A DNA stretch of 60,636 bases, taken from positions 1 to 60,636 of the forward strand of contig NZ_AFIE01000016.1 in NCBI RefSeq assembly GCF_000214135.1, read 5' to 3'. Positions 17,593 to 26,769 of the stretch are shown here, one piece after another; the stretch's first letter is position 1, and each line of letters opens with the position of its first letter. The notes under the pieces are model-generated. The model ran no database searches, had not been told where the DNA came from, and saw nothing but the letters and a program-made list of their open reading frames with translations. Source of the DNA: Acinetobacter sp. P8-3-8. Lineage in GTDB: Bacteria; Pseudomonadota; Gammaproteobacteria; Pseudomonadales; Moraxellaceae. The position numbers and the translations under genes were made by a program.

Positions 17593-18202
17593 TTGTCATA
17601 TTCAACTGAATTTAGGCAAGTTTAAACTGGATCAGAAATTTGTGTCTGAACACAATGTGGTGGGGTTATTTGGCGCTTCTGGTTCAGGGAAAACCAGTAT
17701 TTTACATGCAATTGCAGGGCTCAATACGCCAGTGAATGGGTGGATTAAAATTAGAAATCAAACGTGGTTTGATTCAGAACAAAGGATTAATTTAAGCCCA
17801 CAAGCACGCCATGTGGGGCTAGTTTTCCAAGATGCACAATTATTTCCACATATGACCGTAATGAATAATTTAATGTTTGGATATAAGCGTATCACAACAC
17901 AACGAAAACGTTTTGATCCAGATTATATTATTGAATTACTTAAATTAAATCATTTGGTTGATCGTATGCCGATGAAACTGTCTGGTGGAGAAAAACAAAG
18001 GGTTGCCTTAGGTCGGGCGTTATTATATTCACCCAATTTATTGTTATTAGATGAACCGTTGTCTGCACTCGATGCCGCACATAAACAAGAAATTATTCCA
18101 TTCTTTCAAAAGGTTCAACAAGAAACTGATATTCCAATGTTATATGTCAGCCATGATATGAGTGAAATTAAGCAATTGACTGAGCATATTTGGTTGCTTT
18201 AA
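17585..18202 (+). CDS. modC: Molybdate ABC transporter ATPase, short form
   Basis: A 205-residue ATPase overlapping modB by eight bases. Walker A GASGSGKT, Q-loop VFQDAQLFPHM, signature LSGGEKQR and Walker B LLLLDEPLSALD are all present, followed by the switch His in VSHD. The protein stops at EHIWLL, right after the nucleotide-binding domain, whereas E. coli ModC is about 350 residues and carries a C-terminal MOP/TOBE domain for molybdate trans-inhibition. No continuation is seen after the stop, so this is a natural short form or an old truncation. Confidence 0.92.
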   Translation: MIDCHIQLNLGKFKLDQKFVSEHNVVGLFGASGSGKTSILHAIAGLNTPVNGWIKIRNQTWFDSEQRINLSPQARHVGLVFQDAQLFPHMTVMNNLMFGYKRITTQRKRFDPDYIIELLKLNHLVDRMPMKLSGGEKQRVALGRALLYSPNLLLLDEPLSALDAAHKQEIIPFFQKVQQETDIPMLYVSHDMSEIKQLTEHIWLL

Positions 18203-18276
18203 GCCGTTTATTCAACACAATGCTGAATTGATTTAGTACGGATGATTGAACTAAAGTCAAAATATGGAATAAATTT

Positions 18277-18313
18277 AAAAAGCACCTACATAAAGAATAG
18301 ATAGGTGCTTTTT
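18277..18313. terminator. Bidirectional terminator
   Basis: AAAAAGCACCTA and TAGGTGCTTTTT form a 12-bp stem with A/T tails on both sides, between the convergent modC and aldehyde dehydrogenase genes. Confidence 0.9.
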
Positions 18314-18334
18314 AATATTTGTATTCATTCGGTT

Positions 18335-19810
18335 TTATTTGAGATTCGGATCTGCTTTCTTTAAGAAAAAGCGGATAGCAAGCTTTTGTATCCACGTTCC
18401 ATAAGGCGGATAGAACAATTGGGTAGGGAAGAAGCGATGACGCATAAACACTGTTTTTGCATGTGAAAGCTCTCTAAAACCTTCTTCACCGTGGTACGTT
18501 CCCATCCCCGAGTTTCCGATTCCCCCAAAAGGCGCATCGTGATTAACAACGTGCCAGCCCCAGTCATTGACTGTTACACCACCAGAATGTGTTTGTTGCA
18601 AAATACGATCACGTTCTTGAGTGTCATGCGTGAAACAATATAAAGCCAATGGTCGTTCACCTGCATTAATGTACTGAATCGCATCTTGCAGAGTGTCATA
18701 TGCCACAACAGGCAGTACAGGGCCAAACAGTTCTTCTTTCATAATACGCATATTAGCTGTGCAATTCAGCACAATATGAACAGGCATGCGCCGTGCATCT
18801 TGTTCAGGATTGTATTCACCACAAGCAATGACTGTCGCACCTTGTTGTTCTGCATCCGCTAAAATGTCTTGAATACGTTTTAAATGACGATCATTGATAA
18901 TTGACGTGTAATTATCATTATTGTGAATATTATGGCCATACATAGCTGTAAAATTCGACTTACATTCTGCTGCAAATTGTTCAACATTTTCTTTAGGAAT
19001 CAGCGCATAGTCAGGTGCGACACAGATTTGACCGCTATTTGTCGCTTTACCATGCAAAATACGTTTTGCTGCATCTGCCAATGGATAATGTCGACTGACT
19101 AAAGCCGGAGATTTCCCGCCCAATTCTAGTGTTACAGGGGTTAAATTTTCTGAAGCAGCACGCATCACCACACGGCCAATTGCAGGGGAACCTGTAAAAA
19201 CAATGTGATTAAAAGGCAAGGATGTAAATTCCGCTGGGTTGGTAATTTCTTCACCAAAAACAGCAACTTCATCTTCTGTAAAAATTTCTGCAAGCATTCG
19301 TCGCATCACTGCATTTGTTGCAGGAGTCAACTCAGAGAGTTTGATCATGACTCTATTGCCTGCTGCAAGGGCTGCAACAAGAGGGCCAAGTGCTAAATAA
19401 ACAGGGAAATTCCACGGAACAATGACACCAACCACGCCTTTCGGCTGGTATTGGACACGTAAACGATTCGATAAAAAGAGTAATTCTGTACTGCGTTTAC
19501 TTGGACGCATCCAACGACGTAAATGACTGATTGCATGTTCAGCTTCTAGCACAGAACCGAGTAAGTCTAACAATTTGGACTCATCTACAGATCTTGAACT
19601 GAAGTCTGCATTGATTGCATTTGCAATGACGTCTTGATAACGAATGATTTGCTTTTTCAGCTTGATTAATTGAGAACGTCGTAAATCTGAATCGGGATAA
19701 GGCGCAGCTTTAAACGCAGCACTTTGTCTGTCAAAAACTGTTTGCATATGCGTATGCGCTGTATGACCCATGTCCTGTAAAATAGTCATTTCTGCGGTTA
19801 CTCCATTCAT
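18335..19810 (-). CDS. Class 3-type (coniferyl/fatty) aldehyde dehydrogenase
   Basis: A 491-residue NAD(P)-dependent aldehyde dehydrogenase. The catalytic cysteine is in NSGQICVAPDY, the catalytic glutamate in TLELGGKSPA, and PWNFPVYLALGPL is conserved. The C-terminal tail is hydrophobic and aromatic, as in membrane-associated fatty aldehyde enzymes, and the class includes coniferyl aldehyde dehydrogenases. An alternative ATG at 19789 follows GGAG by 11 bases, so the first seven residues are uncertain. The divergent AraC-type gene is its probable regulator. The natural aldehyde is unknown. Confidence 0.87.
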   Translation of the reverse strand: MNGVTAEMTILQDMGHTAHTHMQTVFDRQSAAFKAAPYPDSDLRRSQLIKLKKQIIRYQDVIANAINADFSSRSVDESKLLDLLGSVLEAEHAISHLRRWMRPSKRSTELLFLSNRLRVQYQPKGVVGVIVPWNFPVYLALGPLVAALAAGNRVMIKLSELTPATNAVMRRMLAEIFTEDEVAVFGEEITNPAEFTSLPFNHIVFTGSPAIGRVVMRAASENLTPVTLELGGKSPALVSRHYPLADAAKRILHGKATNSGQICVAPDYALIPKENVEQFAAECKSNFTAMYGHNIHNNDNYTSIINDRHLKRIQDILADAEQQGATVIACGEYNPEQDARRMPVHIVLNCTANMRIMKEELFGPVLPVVAYDTLQDAIQYINAGERPLALYCFTHDTQERDRILQQTHSGGVTVNDWGWHVVNHDAPFGGIGNSGMGTYHGEEGFRELSHAKTVFMRHRFFPTQLFYPPYGTWIQKLAIRFFLKKADPNLK

Positions 19811-19907
19811 ACTTATTATTGATTAAACTTTATGCTTGATAGGGGCAAGAGTCGATGTTAAATTGAGACAATAAGAGGTAATTTAGTGCCATTATACATT
19901 TCATTAG

Positions 19908-20987
19908 ATGGATGGTGTAAATAAAATGTCTAATCAGCGTACGTTTATAGAAGCTCGTTACGACGCTTCAACACTAGGTCAAGGGACTGTCATACAAGGC
20001 TTGACCAGTCTTATTGATGAAATGTTACGGCAAGGTCATTCTTTACAAGAGTTGCTACACGGAACAGGTATTACTTATGCTGTTCTGAACAATGCGACAT
20101 CTCATATTACACAATATCAGAAATTACAGTTATTTCAGAATATTCAAAGATTATCACAAGATCCATTAACGGGACTCAGAGCTGGACAAAAACAACGTCT
20201 CTCAGATTTTGGCGTTTATGGTTATGCACTTTATTCATCTAAAAATTTTCAACAAGCTGTGGAATTAGGGATTCGCCACATTAAATTGGCTGGCCCAGTT
20301 TTACAGAAGTCTTTTCGTATTGAAGATGACGCAGCAATTTTTGAAGGTAAAGAAGTCATTGCTTTAGGAAAGTTATTACCGCTGATTTGCGAGTTTTGGT
20401 TCAGTTCAATGCAGACTCTGATTGAAAGTGTATTGGAAGGACCATTTCAAGCGAAGAAGCTGTTACTTCCTTATCCTGCTCCTGAATATGCAGATGAATA
20501 TCAAAATGTGTTCCATTGTCCAATTGAGTTTGATGCGGACGTTTTACAATGGCACTTTGATTTGAAATGGCTTGATGTCGCATGTCCAAATGCGAATCTG
20601 ATTACAGCGGATATGTGTAAATTATTTTGTGAGCGGATGCTTGGGATTGAAGATGACGAAACACCTGAATTGATTCGAACCATACGTTTAATTTTGCTTG
20701 ATCGTGTGGATTGTTTCCCTACAGCTCAAGAAATGGCTGAGCGTTTACATCTTTCAAAAAGAACATTATATCGCCGTTTAGCTGAACTCAATGTGAGTTA
20801 TCAGGACATTTTAGACAGTACCAGACGACGGCTTGCAGATGAATATTTGCAAGGTACGACATTAACCGTTGATGAAATTGCACAAAGAATGGGTTTTTCA
20901 GACACTTCAAATTTTAGGAAAGCTTATCGTCATTGGACAGGAATCTCTCCCAATGCGTATCGAGTTCAAATTGAGCATGTGATTTGA
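19908..20987 (+). CDS. AraC-family regulator with Arabinose_bd/OruR-type N-terminus
   Basis: A 359-residue regulator. A long N-terminal effector domain of the OruR/AlkR subgroup (FGVYGYALYSSKNFQQAVELG) is followed by a C-terminal double helix-turn-helix (TAQEMAERLHLSKRTLYRRLAEL ... VDEIAQRMGFSDTSNFRKAYRHWTGISPNAYR). Relatives sense alkanes or other hydrophobic compounds. It is divergent from the aldehyde dehydrogenase across a gap of about 100 bases. An ATG at 19926 is an equally possible start; neither has a clear ribosome site. Confidence 0.85.
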   Translation: MDGVNKMSNQRTFIEARYDASTLGQGTVIQGLTSLIDEMLRQGHSLQELLHGTGITYAVLNNATSHITQYQKLQLFQNIQRLSQDPLTGLRAGQKQRLSDFGVYGYALYSSKNFQQAVELGIRHIKLAGPVLQKSFRIEDDAAIFEGKEVIALGKLLPLICEFWFSSMQTLIESVLEGPFQAKKLLLPYPAPEYADEYQNVFHCPIEFDADVLQWHFDLKWLDVACPNANLITADMCKLFCERMLGIEDDETPELIRTIRLILLDRVDCFPTAQEMAERLHLSKRTLYRRLAELNVSYQDILDSTRRRLADEYLQGTTLTVDEIAQRMGFSDTSNFRKAYRHWTGISPNAYRVQIEHVI

Positions 20988-21246
20988 ATCAGTAAATAAA
21001 ACCTTAGATTTTCAGATGATGTTTAAAGGCTTTATCCATTTGATTATAAAATTAATTTTTATACATGGTGTGACAGAGTTAAAGGGGAAAATTAGACATT
21101 CGTGCATGGTATGTTTAAGGAATTGATTTGCATAAGCGCCATATTCACAACTCAAATGACGTTTGAATATTTGAATTTAGTGATTTCGACTCAGCATCTT
21201 ATGCAAAACTTTTTTCAATTTCTATCTTTAAACGGACATCAATAAA

Positions 21247-21265
21247 AAATAACCGAATGTTATTT
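21247..21265 (-). terminator. Weak terminator after moaE
   Basis: AAATAAC, a 5-base loop, GTTATTT, followed on the minus strand by TTTTATTG. A short AT-rich stem immediately after the moaE stop. Nothing else is recognised between 20988 and 21246. Confidence 0.4.
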
Positions 21266-21269
21266 AGGT

Positions 21270-21773
21270 TTATGTATGCGTATGTCCATGCGCGTGTGGT
21301 TCATGTGAATGATGATGGTGTTTTTCATCATTTTGATCGTAGTCTTGACGAATACAACAACCTGCAACGTACTGGCTGCTTCCATCTGTATAAAATTCTT
21401 CTTTCCATACAGGTACTTCATGTTTTACACGTTCAACTGCTTCTTCACAAGCTTGAAATGCTTCTCTGCGATGTGGTGCGTAGGCAATCGCAATAATGGC
21501 TTTATCACCAATATCTAAAGTTCCAATACGATGGATGACACGGACGTAACTAACTGCATACTTTTCTTGTATTTCTTGTTCAATCGCTCGGATCATTTTT
21601 TCTGCAACTGGCGCATAAGCTGTATATTTCAGTGCTTGAACTGCACGTCCTTCATGATGATTTCGCACTGTACCAATAAAAACGCCTGTTCCGCCACATT
21701 CAGGGAAAGCCTGAATCGTATCAAAAGTTTCTAAATTAAGCGCAGTGTCTTGAATACGAGCAAACTGTAACAT
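21270..21773 (-). CDS. moaE: Molybdopterin synthase large subunit with His-rich tail
   Basis: A 167-residue catalytic subunit of molybdopterin synthase, converting cPMP to molybdopterin with MoaD. Conserved blocks are GGTGVFIGTVRNHHEG, RVIHRIGTLDIGDKAI, HRREAFQACE and the active-site lysine in PVWKEEFY. The start is the ATG at 21773 behind GGAGG, one base after the moaD stop. After the normal end the protein carries about 16 extra residues dominated by histidine (HHHHSH...HAHGHTHT), which is unusual and may bind metal. Confidence 0.95.
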   Translation of the reverse strand: MLQFARIQDTALNLETFDTIQAFPECGGTGVFIGTVRNHHEGRAVQALKYTAYAPVAEKMIRAIEQEIQEKYAVSYVRVIHRIGTLDIGDKAIIAIAYAPHRREAFQACEEAVERVKHEVPVWKEEFYTDGSSQYVAGCCIRQDYDQNDEKHHHHSHEPHAHGHTHT

Positions 21774-21774
21774 A

Positions 21775-22026
21775 TCAACCTCCTGCAACAGGCGAGAGTA
21801 GCACTAAAGTGCTGTCTTTTTCTAAGACGCTTTGGCGTGAAATAATATCTTCACCAATTGCGCAGGCACAGCGTTCAACCATCTCGGAAATAGATGGATA
21901 AATTGTTTTAATTTGATTGAGTACATCTGCAACAAGACTATTTGATGCACAAGTTAGGCTGAGGTCAGCAGGTAGGTGTTTTTCAATAGCACCATAAGAT
22001 TCGACTTTAATATTAATTTCCTGCAT
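21775..22026 (-). CDS. moaD: Molybdopterin synthase sulfur-carrier subunit
   Basis: An 83-residue ubiquitin-like protein ending in SPVAGG; the C-terminal GG is thiocarboxylated and donates sulfur to MoaE. The frame is open to 22062, but the ATG at 22026 (MQEINIKVESYG) follows GAGG and gives the family length of about 81. It ends one base before moaE, so the two are translationally coupled. Confidence 0.93.
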   Translation of the reverse strand: MQEINIKVESYGAIEKHLPADLSLTCASNSLVADVLNQIKTIYPSISEMVERCACAIGEDIISRQSVLEKDSTLVLLSPVAGG

Positions 22027-22260
22027 ATCTGCCTCTGTTGAAACTGTTTTAAAAATAATCAATCGTGCATCGAGATAAAATTAGCTATTCAGGCACTTTA
22101 ACATTATTCAATTTAATCATCAAAATGGAAAAGTAATTTTCTGAAAGTGATTTATTCATCAGCTTCATCAGTATTTTCATCAATTTTCTGCGCTGTAGTC
22201 AATTTTATCCTCATGCAAAATCAAAACATTTATGGTTGTAAATCGGATTATTTACAAGGG

Positions 22261-22854
22261 TTATTTTCGATACTGTTGCAACTCTTCCAATGAGTTCAGG
22301 CTATGGTAATTCATCTCCTGATTCTGAATATTCACAACTTGAGGCATAAGTTCTGCAAAGCATCGTCTGATACTGAATTGTTGCTGATCTAAATGCTTTG
22401 TTAATGTTGCAGCACTGCTACGTTTGAGTAAACAAAACGGGTAGAGTGCCTGTCCATTAAACGACACATAGACCACAGACGATGACGCATTTTGCTTCAA
22501 TGCCGAGTGTAGATCCGACAATATATTGGCTGGAATTTCGGTAATATCGCATGGCACAAATAAAACATAATCTGACTGAACATGTGACCATGCACTTTTC
22601 ATGCCCATTAACGGGCCAAGAAAGCCATCAGTATCATCTTTGAAATAGTGGATATGAGGAATCAACTCAAGATAACGATCATAATCTCGATGGCTATTGA
22701 TCCATGTTTCTTGTACTTTGCCTTGAAACGCATTATTTATTTTTAAGAGCTGAATTTCATGGTCAAAGCTTTGTAAAAGCTTATTGGCGCCATTCATCCG
22801 TGTGGCTTGTCCGCCTGCTAAAATAACCAGTGCTGTTGCAGGGTAGTCTTGCAT
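22261..22854 (-). CDS. mobA: Molybdenum cofactor guanylyltransferase
   Basis: A 197-residue nucleotidyltransferase that adds GMP to Mo-molybdopterin to give the MGD cofactor used by DMSO-reductase-family enzymes. The signature LAGGQATRMNGANKLL is near the N-terminus, with GFLGPLMGMKSAW and FVPCDITEIP downstream. Its presence fits the bis-MGD oxidoreductase encoded at 26770. It is separated from moeA and moaD by gaps of about 190-230 bases, so it may have its own promoter. Confidence 0.92.
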   Translation of the reverse strand: MQDYPATALVILAGGQATRMNGANKLLQSFDHEIQLLKINNAFQGKVQETWINSHRDYDRYLELIPHIHYFKDDTDGFLGPLMGMKSAWSHVQSDYVLFVPCDITEIPANILSDLHSALKQNASSSVVYVSFNGQALYPFCLLKRSSAATLTKHLDQQQFSIRRCFAELMPQVVNIQNQEMNYHSLNSLEELQQYRK

Positions 22855-23012
22855 CCTATTTACCTGATCTCTACCTAAAAGCTATATACGATATTTGAAA
22901 GGACATTGAATATATCTTGAATGATTTATTTTGAAGCATCTGCATTGGCTCAAAATAGAGCAAGATATGAATGTGACCATCCATAATGCAATGCAGAATA
23001 CTTCAGTTGTAA

Positions 23013-23056
23013 CAATCAATCCGCCTTCAAATAGCAATCAATCTGTCTTCAAATCG
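23013..23056. repeat. Two tandem 22-bp repeats across the moeA stop
   Basis: Two adjacent units beginning CAATCAATC and containing TTCAAAT differ at a few positions. The second unit includes the moeA stop codon, suggesting a small duplication at the 3' end of the gene. Confidence 0.6.
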
Positions 23057-24266
23057 TAATAAAATCGACATAGTCAAATGACACTGCTGTGTCAGATTTA
23101 GCTGGAATACGAACAATGGCATTGGCTCGATTCAAATTACTGAGCATGTGTGATTGTTGTTTTGCTAGTTTAGAAACGGTCAATTGACCGTAATCATCTA
23201 CATGAACCACCATTCTCAATAATTGTTCACGACTGTCTTGTTTGACTGTTTCTGCGAATCGAGCTTTTTTCCAAGCTGGTGCAGGTGAATCTATGCCTTG
23301 TAATGCTGCCATTAAGGTTGATACATGTACAGCCAGACAAGTCAGAACAGCCGCTGGATTACCTGGTAAACCAATTAGATAAGCGTGGTGATCGTCTTGT
23401 TGATATTCTGCAAAATAAAGCGGTTTACCCGGTTTTTGAGCAACTTGCCAGAAGATTTCTTTTGCACCCAAAGTCATAGAAATAGGTCGAATCAGATCAT
23501 AATCTCCAACAGAAACGCCACCTGTGGTAATGACGAGATCATAATGATTCATTGCATTGGATAATGCTTGAGTGAGCATATCTTCATCATCAATCACATG
23601 TTCTAAATGTACATCAGTTATGCCTTGTTCATTTAGCCACGTTAAAATCATTGGTGCATTTGCATCGAAAACTTTAGATTCATTATCAAGTTGGGTGCTG
23701 ACTTCATCACCTGTAATCAACACAGCAATTTTAGGTTGTTGATAAACTTGTACTTCCTGCACGCCTGCCATACTCAACGCTGCGATTAAACCACTACCTA
23801 AACGCTGACCTTTATGTGCAAGTATTGTCCCGACAGAGAGTTCTTCGCCTTGGTAACGAATGTCTGTCCCTTTTTCTAAAGCTTGATTTAAAATAGCCTG
23901 ATTGTCTGTACGAGTGATGATTTCCTGTCTTGCAACAGTATCTGCTGAATCGGGAAGTCTTCCACCTGTAAAAATACGCACAGTTTGACCTGATTGAATT
24001 TCTATATGTTCTGCAATACCTGCACGGATTTCTCCGACTAGTTCAAACTTAGTGATACCAGCGAGTAAATCTTCACTTCTCAAGGCATAACCATCGACAG
24101 CGCTTTGAGTAAACAATGGGAGTGAAACCGTTGATTGTACATCTGTGGCTAGAACATGCTGATGTGCCTGAATTAAAGGCAGGGAAGTAGTAGACAATGT
24201 TTTGACTGAACTATAGTGTGCAAGTGCTTGATCAACTGTAATCAAACCGATACCTGAACAACTCAT
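23049..24266 (-). CDS. moeA: Molybdopterin molybdenumtransferase
   Basis: A 405-residue enzyme inserting molybdate into adenylylated molybdopterin. Conserved blocks are SAVDGYALR, IFTGGRLPDSADTVARQE, TGDEV, TTGGVSVGDYD and GLPGNPAAVLTC. It starts four bases inside the end of moaCB (ATGA overlap), so the two steps of metal insertion are encoded as a coupled pair. Confidence 0.95.
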   Translation of the reverse strand: MSCSGIGLITVDQALAHYSSVKTLSTTSLPLIQAHQHVLATDVQSTVSLPLFTQSAVDGYALRSEDLLAGITKFELVGEIRAGIAEHIEIQSGQTVRIFTGGRLPDSADTVARQEIITRTDNQAILNQALEKGTDIRYQGEELSVGTILAHKGQRLGSGLIAALSMAGVQEVQVYQQPKIAVLITGDEVSTQLDNESKVFDANAPMILTWLNEQGITDVHLEHVIDDEDMLTQALSNAMNHYDLVITTGGVSVGDYDLIRPISMTLGAKEIFWQVAQKPGKPLYFAEYQQDDHHAYLIGLPGNPAAVLTCLAVHVSTLMAALQGIDSPAPAWKKARFAETVKQDSREQLLRMVVHVDDYGQLTVSKLAKQQSHMLSNLNRANAIVRIPAKSDTAVSFDYVDFITI

Positions 24267-25186
24267 TCATAACCTCCGGGATGAGGTAGATCTCGGCATA
24301 CATCAAAAATATGTACCAAAGCAGGTAAAATCGCCGCCATAGATTCACTTGCTCCACCACGACTTCCCGGTAGGGTGATCACCAGTGAGCGATCAATAAA
24401 GCCTGCAACGCCACGAGACATCGCTGCATAAGGGGTGCGTCTTTGTCCAAATGCACGGGCAGCTTCCATCAAACCGTTTAACTCTCGTTCTAACAACGGC
24501 TGTAAAGTATCTACAGTAATGTCACGCTTACCAATACCCGTTCCACCTACTGTGATAATACAAGCATAGGATTCAGTGAGTTTTAAGACCAATTCTTTTA
24601 ACTGGTCTGCTTCGTCTGGCAAAATTTGATAATGAATCGGGTCAAAACCGGCTTCGGTCAAAGTATCTACCACTGAACGTCCTGCTGTATCTGGTTTTCG
24701 ACCTGCTGCAACAGTATCAGAGAGCACCAATACTGCTGCTGAAACAGGTTGACGTAAATGGCGTTTGTAGTGTGATTTTCCACCTTTTTTCAGGTCTAAT
24801 TTACATTGCTGAATAATCAGTTCATGGGGTTCACAATGTGGTTTGAGCATGTCGTAAATCGTCAATGCTGCAAGACTGGCTGCAGTCAGTGCTTCCATTT
24901 CCACACCAGTAGGTGCAATGGTTTCAACTGTTGCTTGAATAACCACACGATCAGTCAGTAATTCAAAATCAACATCAGCACGATAAATGGGTAAAGGGTG
25001 GCAAAGTGGGATCAGTTCATCGGTACGTTTTGCTGCCAAAATTCCAGCAATTCGTGCTGTTTTCAACGCATCACCTTTTTCGGTATTGCCATCCGCAAGA
25101 AGTTGTAAACAATGTGCTGGTGCAAGCAGTTCAGAAGTTGCAGTTGCAATTCGATAGCTTTCTGGCTTCATGCCAACATTTTTCAT
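24263..25186 (-). CDS. moaCB: Fused MoaC-MoaB (cPMP synthase / MPT adenylyltransferase)
   Basis: A 307-residue bifunctional protein. Residues 1 to about 155 are MoaC: KGDALKTARIAGILAAKRT, LIPLCHPLPI and TGVEMEALTAAS, with a KKGG lysine pair. The rest is MoaB/MogA: SDTVAAGRKPDTAGR, TVGGTGIGKRDITVD and LPGSRGGASE. It forms cyclic pyranopterin from the MoaA product and later adenylylates molybdopterin. Such fusions are known. It follows moaA after 141 bases and overlaps moeA. Confidence 0.94.
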   Translation of the reverse strand: MKNVGMKPESYRIATATSELLAPAHCLQLLADGNTEKGDALKTARIAGILAAKRTDELIPLCHPLPIYRADVDFELLTDRVVIQATVETIAPTGVEMEALTAASLAALTIYDMLKPHCEPHELIIQQCKLDLKKGGKSHYKRHLRQPVSAAVLVLSDTVAAGRKPDTAGRSVVDTLTEAGFDPIHYQILPDEADQLKELVLKLTESYACIITVGGTGIGKRDITVDTLQPLLERELNGLMEAARAFGQRRTPYAAMSRGVAGFIDRSLVITLPGSRGGASESMAAILPALVHIFDVCRDLPHPGGYE

Positions 25187-25327
25187 AGAATATTCCGAAA
25201 ATAAAGGGACTGACCTACAGTAAACGCTTTGATCAGAGGAAAAATAATTTCTTATTTAGATAACATAAAAATAAATGATGATACAGCTGAAAGACTGACA
25301 AAATTTAAAAATAACTTCCCCAACTCA

Positions 25328-26362
25328 TTAACCACCTATGGCATGCATACTGATCTTACGCGAAGGTGCTTGCTGATGAGCAATAAACCCTGCTTTTTTA
25401 TGCCATACAGCATCCATAATCGTAGATGTCAGTAAAGAGGAGTCTTTTTGCTGAAGCAAGTTGCGCAAAGGTGTTCCTGAATTAGCAAATAAACAAGTAA
25501 ATAGCTCACCTGTTGCAGTTAAACGTAAACGATTGCAGGTTTGACAAAAAGGTTTGCTAATCGTAGAAATGATGCCTAATTTATAGTGATCATTAAGTCG
25601 GTAAATCGTCGCAGGATCATGTTGCCTTTGTTGTTTTTCTATTTGGAAATGAGCACTAAGTTTTTGAATAATTTCATCTTCAGTAATCACTTTTTCAGGT
25701 TGCCAGTGTTCAGGCTGATCTAAGGGCATATATTCAATAAAACGTAATTCTATATTCTGTTGATACGCCCACTGGGTCAGTTCAACAATTTCATGATCAT
25801 TTTTACCTGCGACCAAAACACAATTTAATTTAATTGGAATACCGACCTGTTGCGCCGCAGCAATGCCTTGTAATACGGGTTCAAGTGGGCGTTTGGTCAT
25901 ACTTTTAAATGTATCTGCTTGGATACTATCCAAACTAATGTTCAGGTCATCTAAACCTGCTTGTTTTAATTCTTGTGCATATTTTTTTAAATAGAAAGCA
26001 TTGCTTGTCATGGAAATACGTTTTAAGCCATGTGCTTTTAGCCGATTAAGATCGTGAATAAAGTTCACAACGCCTTGACGCATTAACGGTTCTCCGCCCG
26101 TTAAACGGATATGTTGAATCCCCAATTGCACCATGACTTCACAAAATTTTAATAATTCTTCAAAGCTTAAAATATCTTTTTTCGCCAACCATTCAGGTTT
26201 ATCTGGCATGCAATAACTACAACGAAAATTACAACGGTCTGTTAGTGATATTCTGAGTTTATGTTTATGACGACCAAATTGATCGACCAACTGCGTTGCT
26301 GCATTGGTGATGAGCGGCATTTCAGGTGTTTTTAATGCTTTAATCGAGCCGTCCATAGTCAT
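25328..26362 (-). CDS. moaA: GTP 3',8-cyclase (radical SAM)
   Basis: A 344-residue radical SAM enzyme for the first step of molybdenum cofactor synthesis. The SAM cluster motif is CNFRCSYC, the SAM site LTGGEPLMR, and the second cluster cysteines are in CQTCNRLRLTATGELFTC. The C-terminus AIGG is the GTP-activating tail conserved in MoaA. AAGGT precedes the ATG. It heads the moaA-moaCB-moeA set. Confidence 0.95.
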   Translation of the reverse strand: MTMDGSIKALKTPEMPLITNAATQLVDQFGRHKHKLRISLTDRCNFRCSYCMPDKPEWLAKKDILSFEELLKFCEVMVQLGIQHIRLTGGEPLMRQGVVNFIHDLNRLKAHGLKRISMTSNAFYLKKYAQELKQAGLDDLNISLDSIQADTFKSMTKRPLEPVLQGIAAAQQVGIPIKLNCVLVAGKNDHEIVELTQWAYQQNIELRFIEYMPLDQPEHWQPEKVITEDEIIQKLSAHFQIEKQQRQHDPATIYRLNDHYKLGIISTISKPFCQTCNRLRLTATGELFTCLFANSGTPLRNLLQQKDSSLLTSTIMDAVWHKKAGFIAHQQAPSRKISMHAIGG

Positions 26363-26769
26363 AATTTACCTTGTTTAATCACAGGATAAGGTCATATATA
26401 AAGCAGTATGAGTCGTTTTATTTTAAATATCAACTTAACCATTCAGGTTTTGTGAACGCAGTGTTGTTTATTTTAAGTTATGTTTCACATTAAAAATATA
26501 TTCTGTGATTGTTTTATTATTCAAAATTCTCATGATCAATTTACAATTGAAATCTCATAAAAAAGAGAGGATATTTGAAATAAATAAGGCTTATTTTTTG
26601 AAAAAGGTGCAATGAAACAGCATTAAGTAACTTAAACGATGGTTTAATTGTATGCGTTATATATATGTTTTTTAATTGTTATTGCAATCAATTTTGAACA
26701 ATAAGTAAGTTATATTGGATTAAGTAATACGCATCTTTTTATGGAAAAACTGACGCAGAGGGCTGGAAT
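26363..26769. other. Divergent intergenic region moaA / fdh
   Basis: About 400 bases of AT-rich DNA holding the promoters of two divergent genes. I found no molybdenum cofactor riboswitch fold and only a half-match (CGTTATATA) to a ModE site. Confidence 0.5.

Noticed and set aside
23013-23056. Tandem repeats as the start of a CRISPR array
   Set aside because: Only two adjacent units without spacers, and no cas genes in the window.
26650-26670. Possible ModE box (CGTTATATATATG) upstream of the oxidoreductase gene
   Set aside because: Only one half of the inverted ModE consensus is present; the second half does not match.
26363-26769. Molybdenum cofactor riboswitch upstream of moaA
   Set aside because: No conserved aptamer-like multi-stem arrangement could be found by eye.
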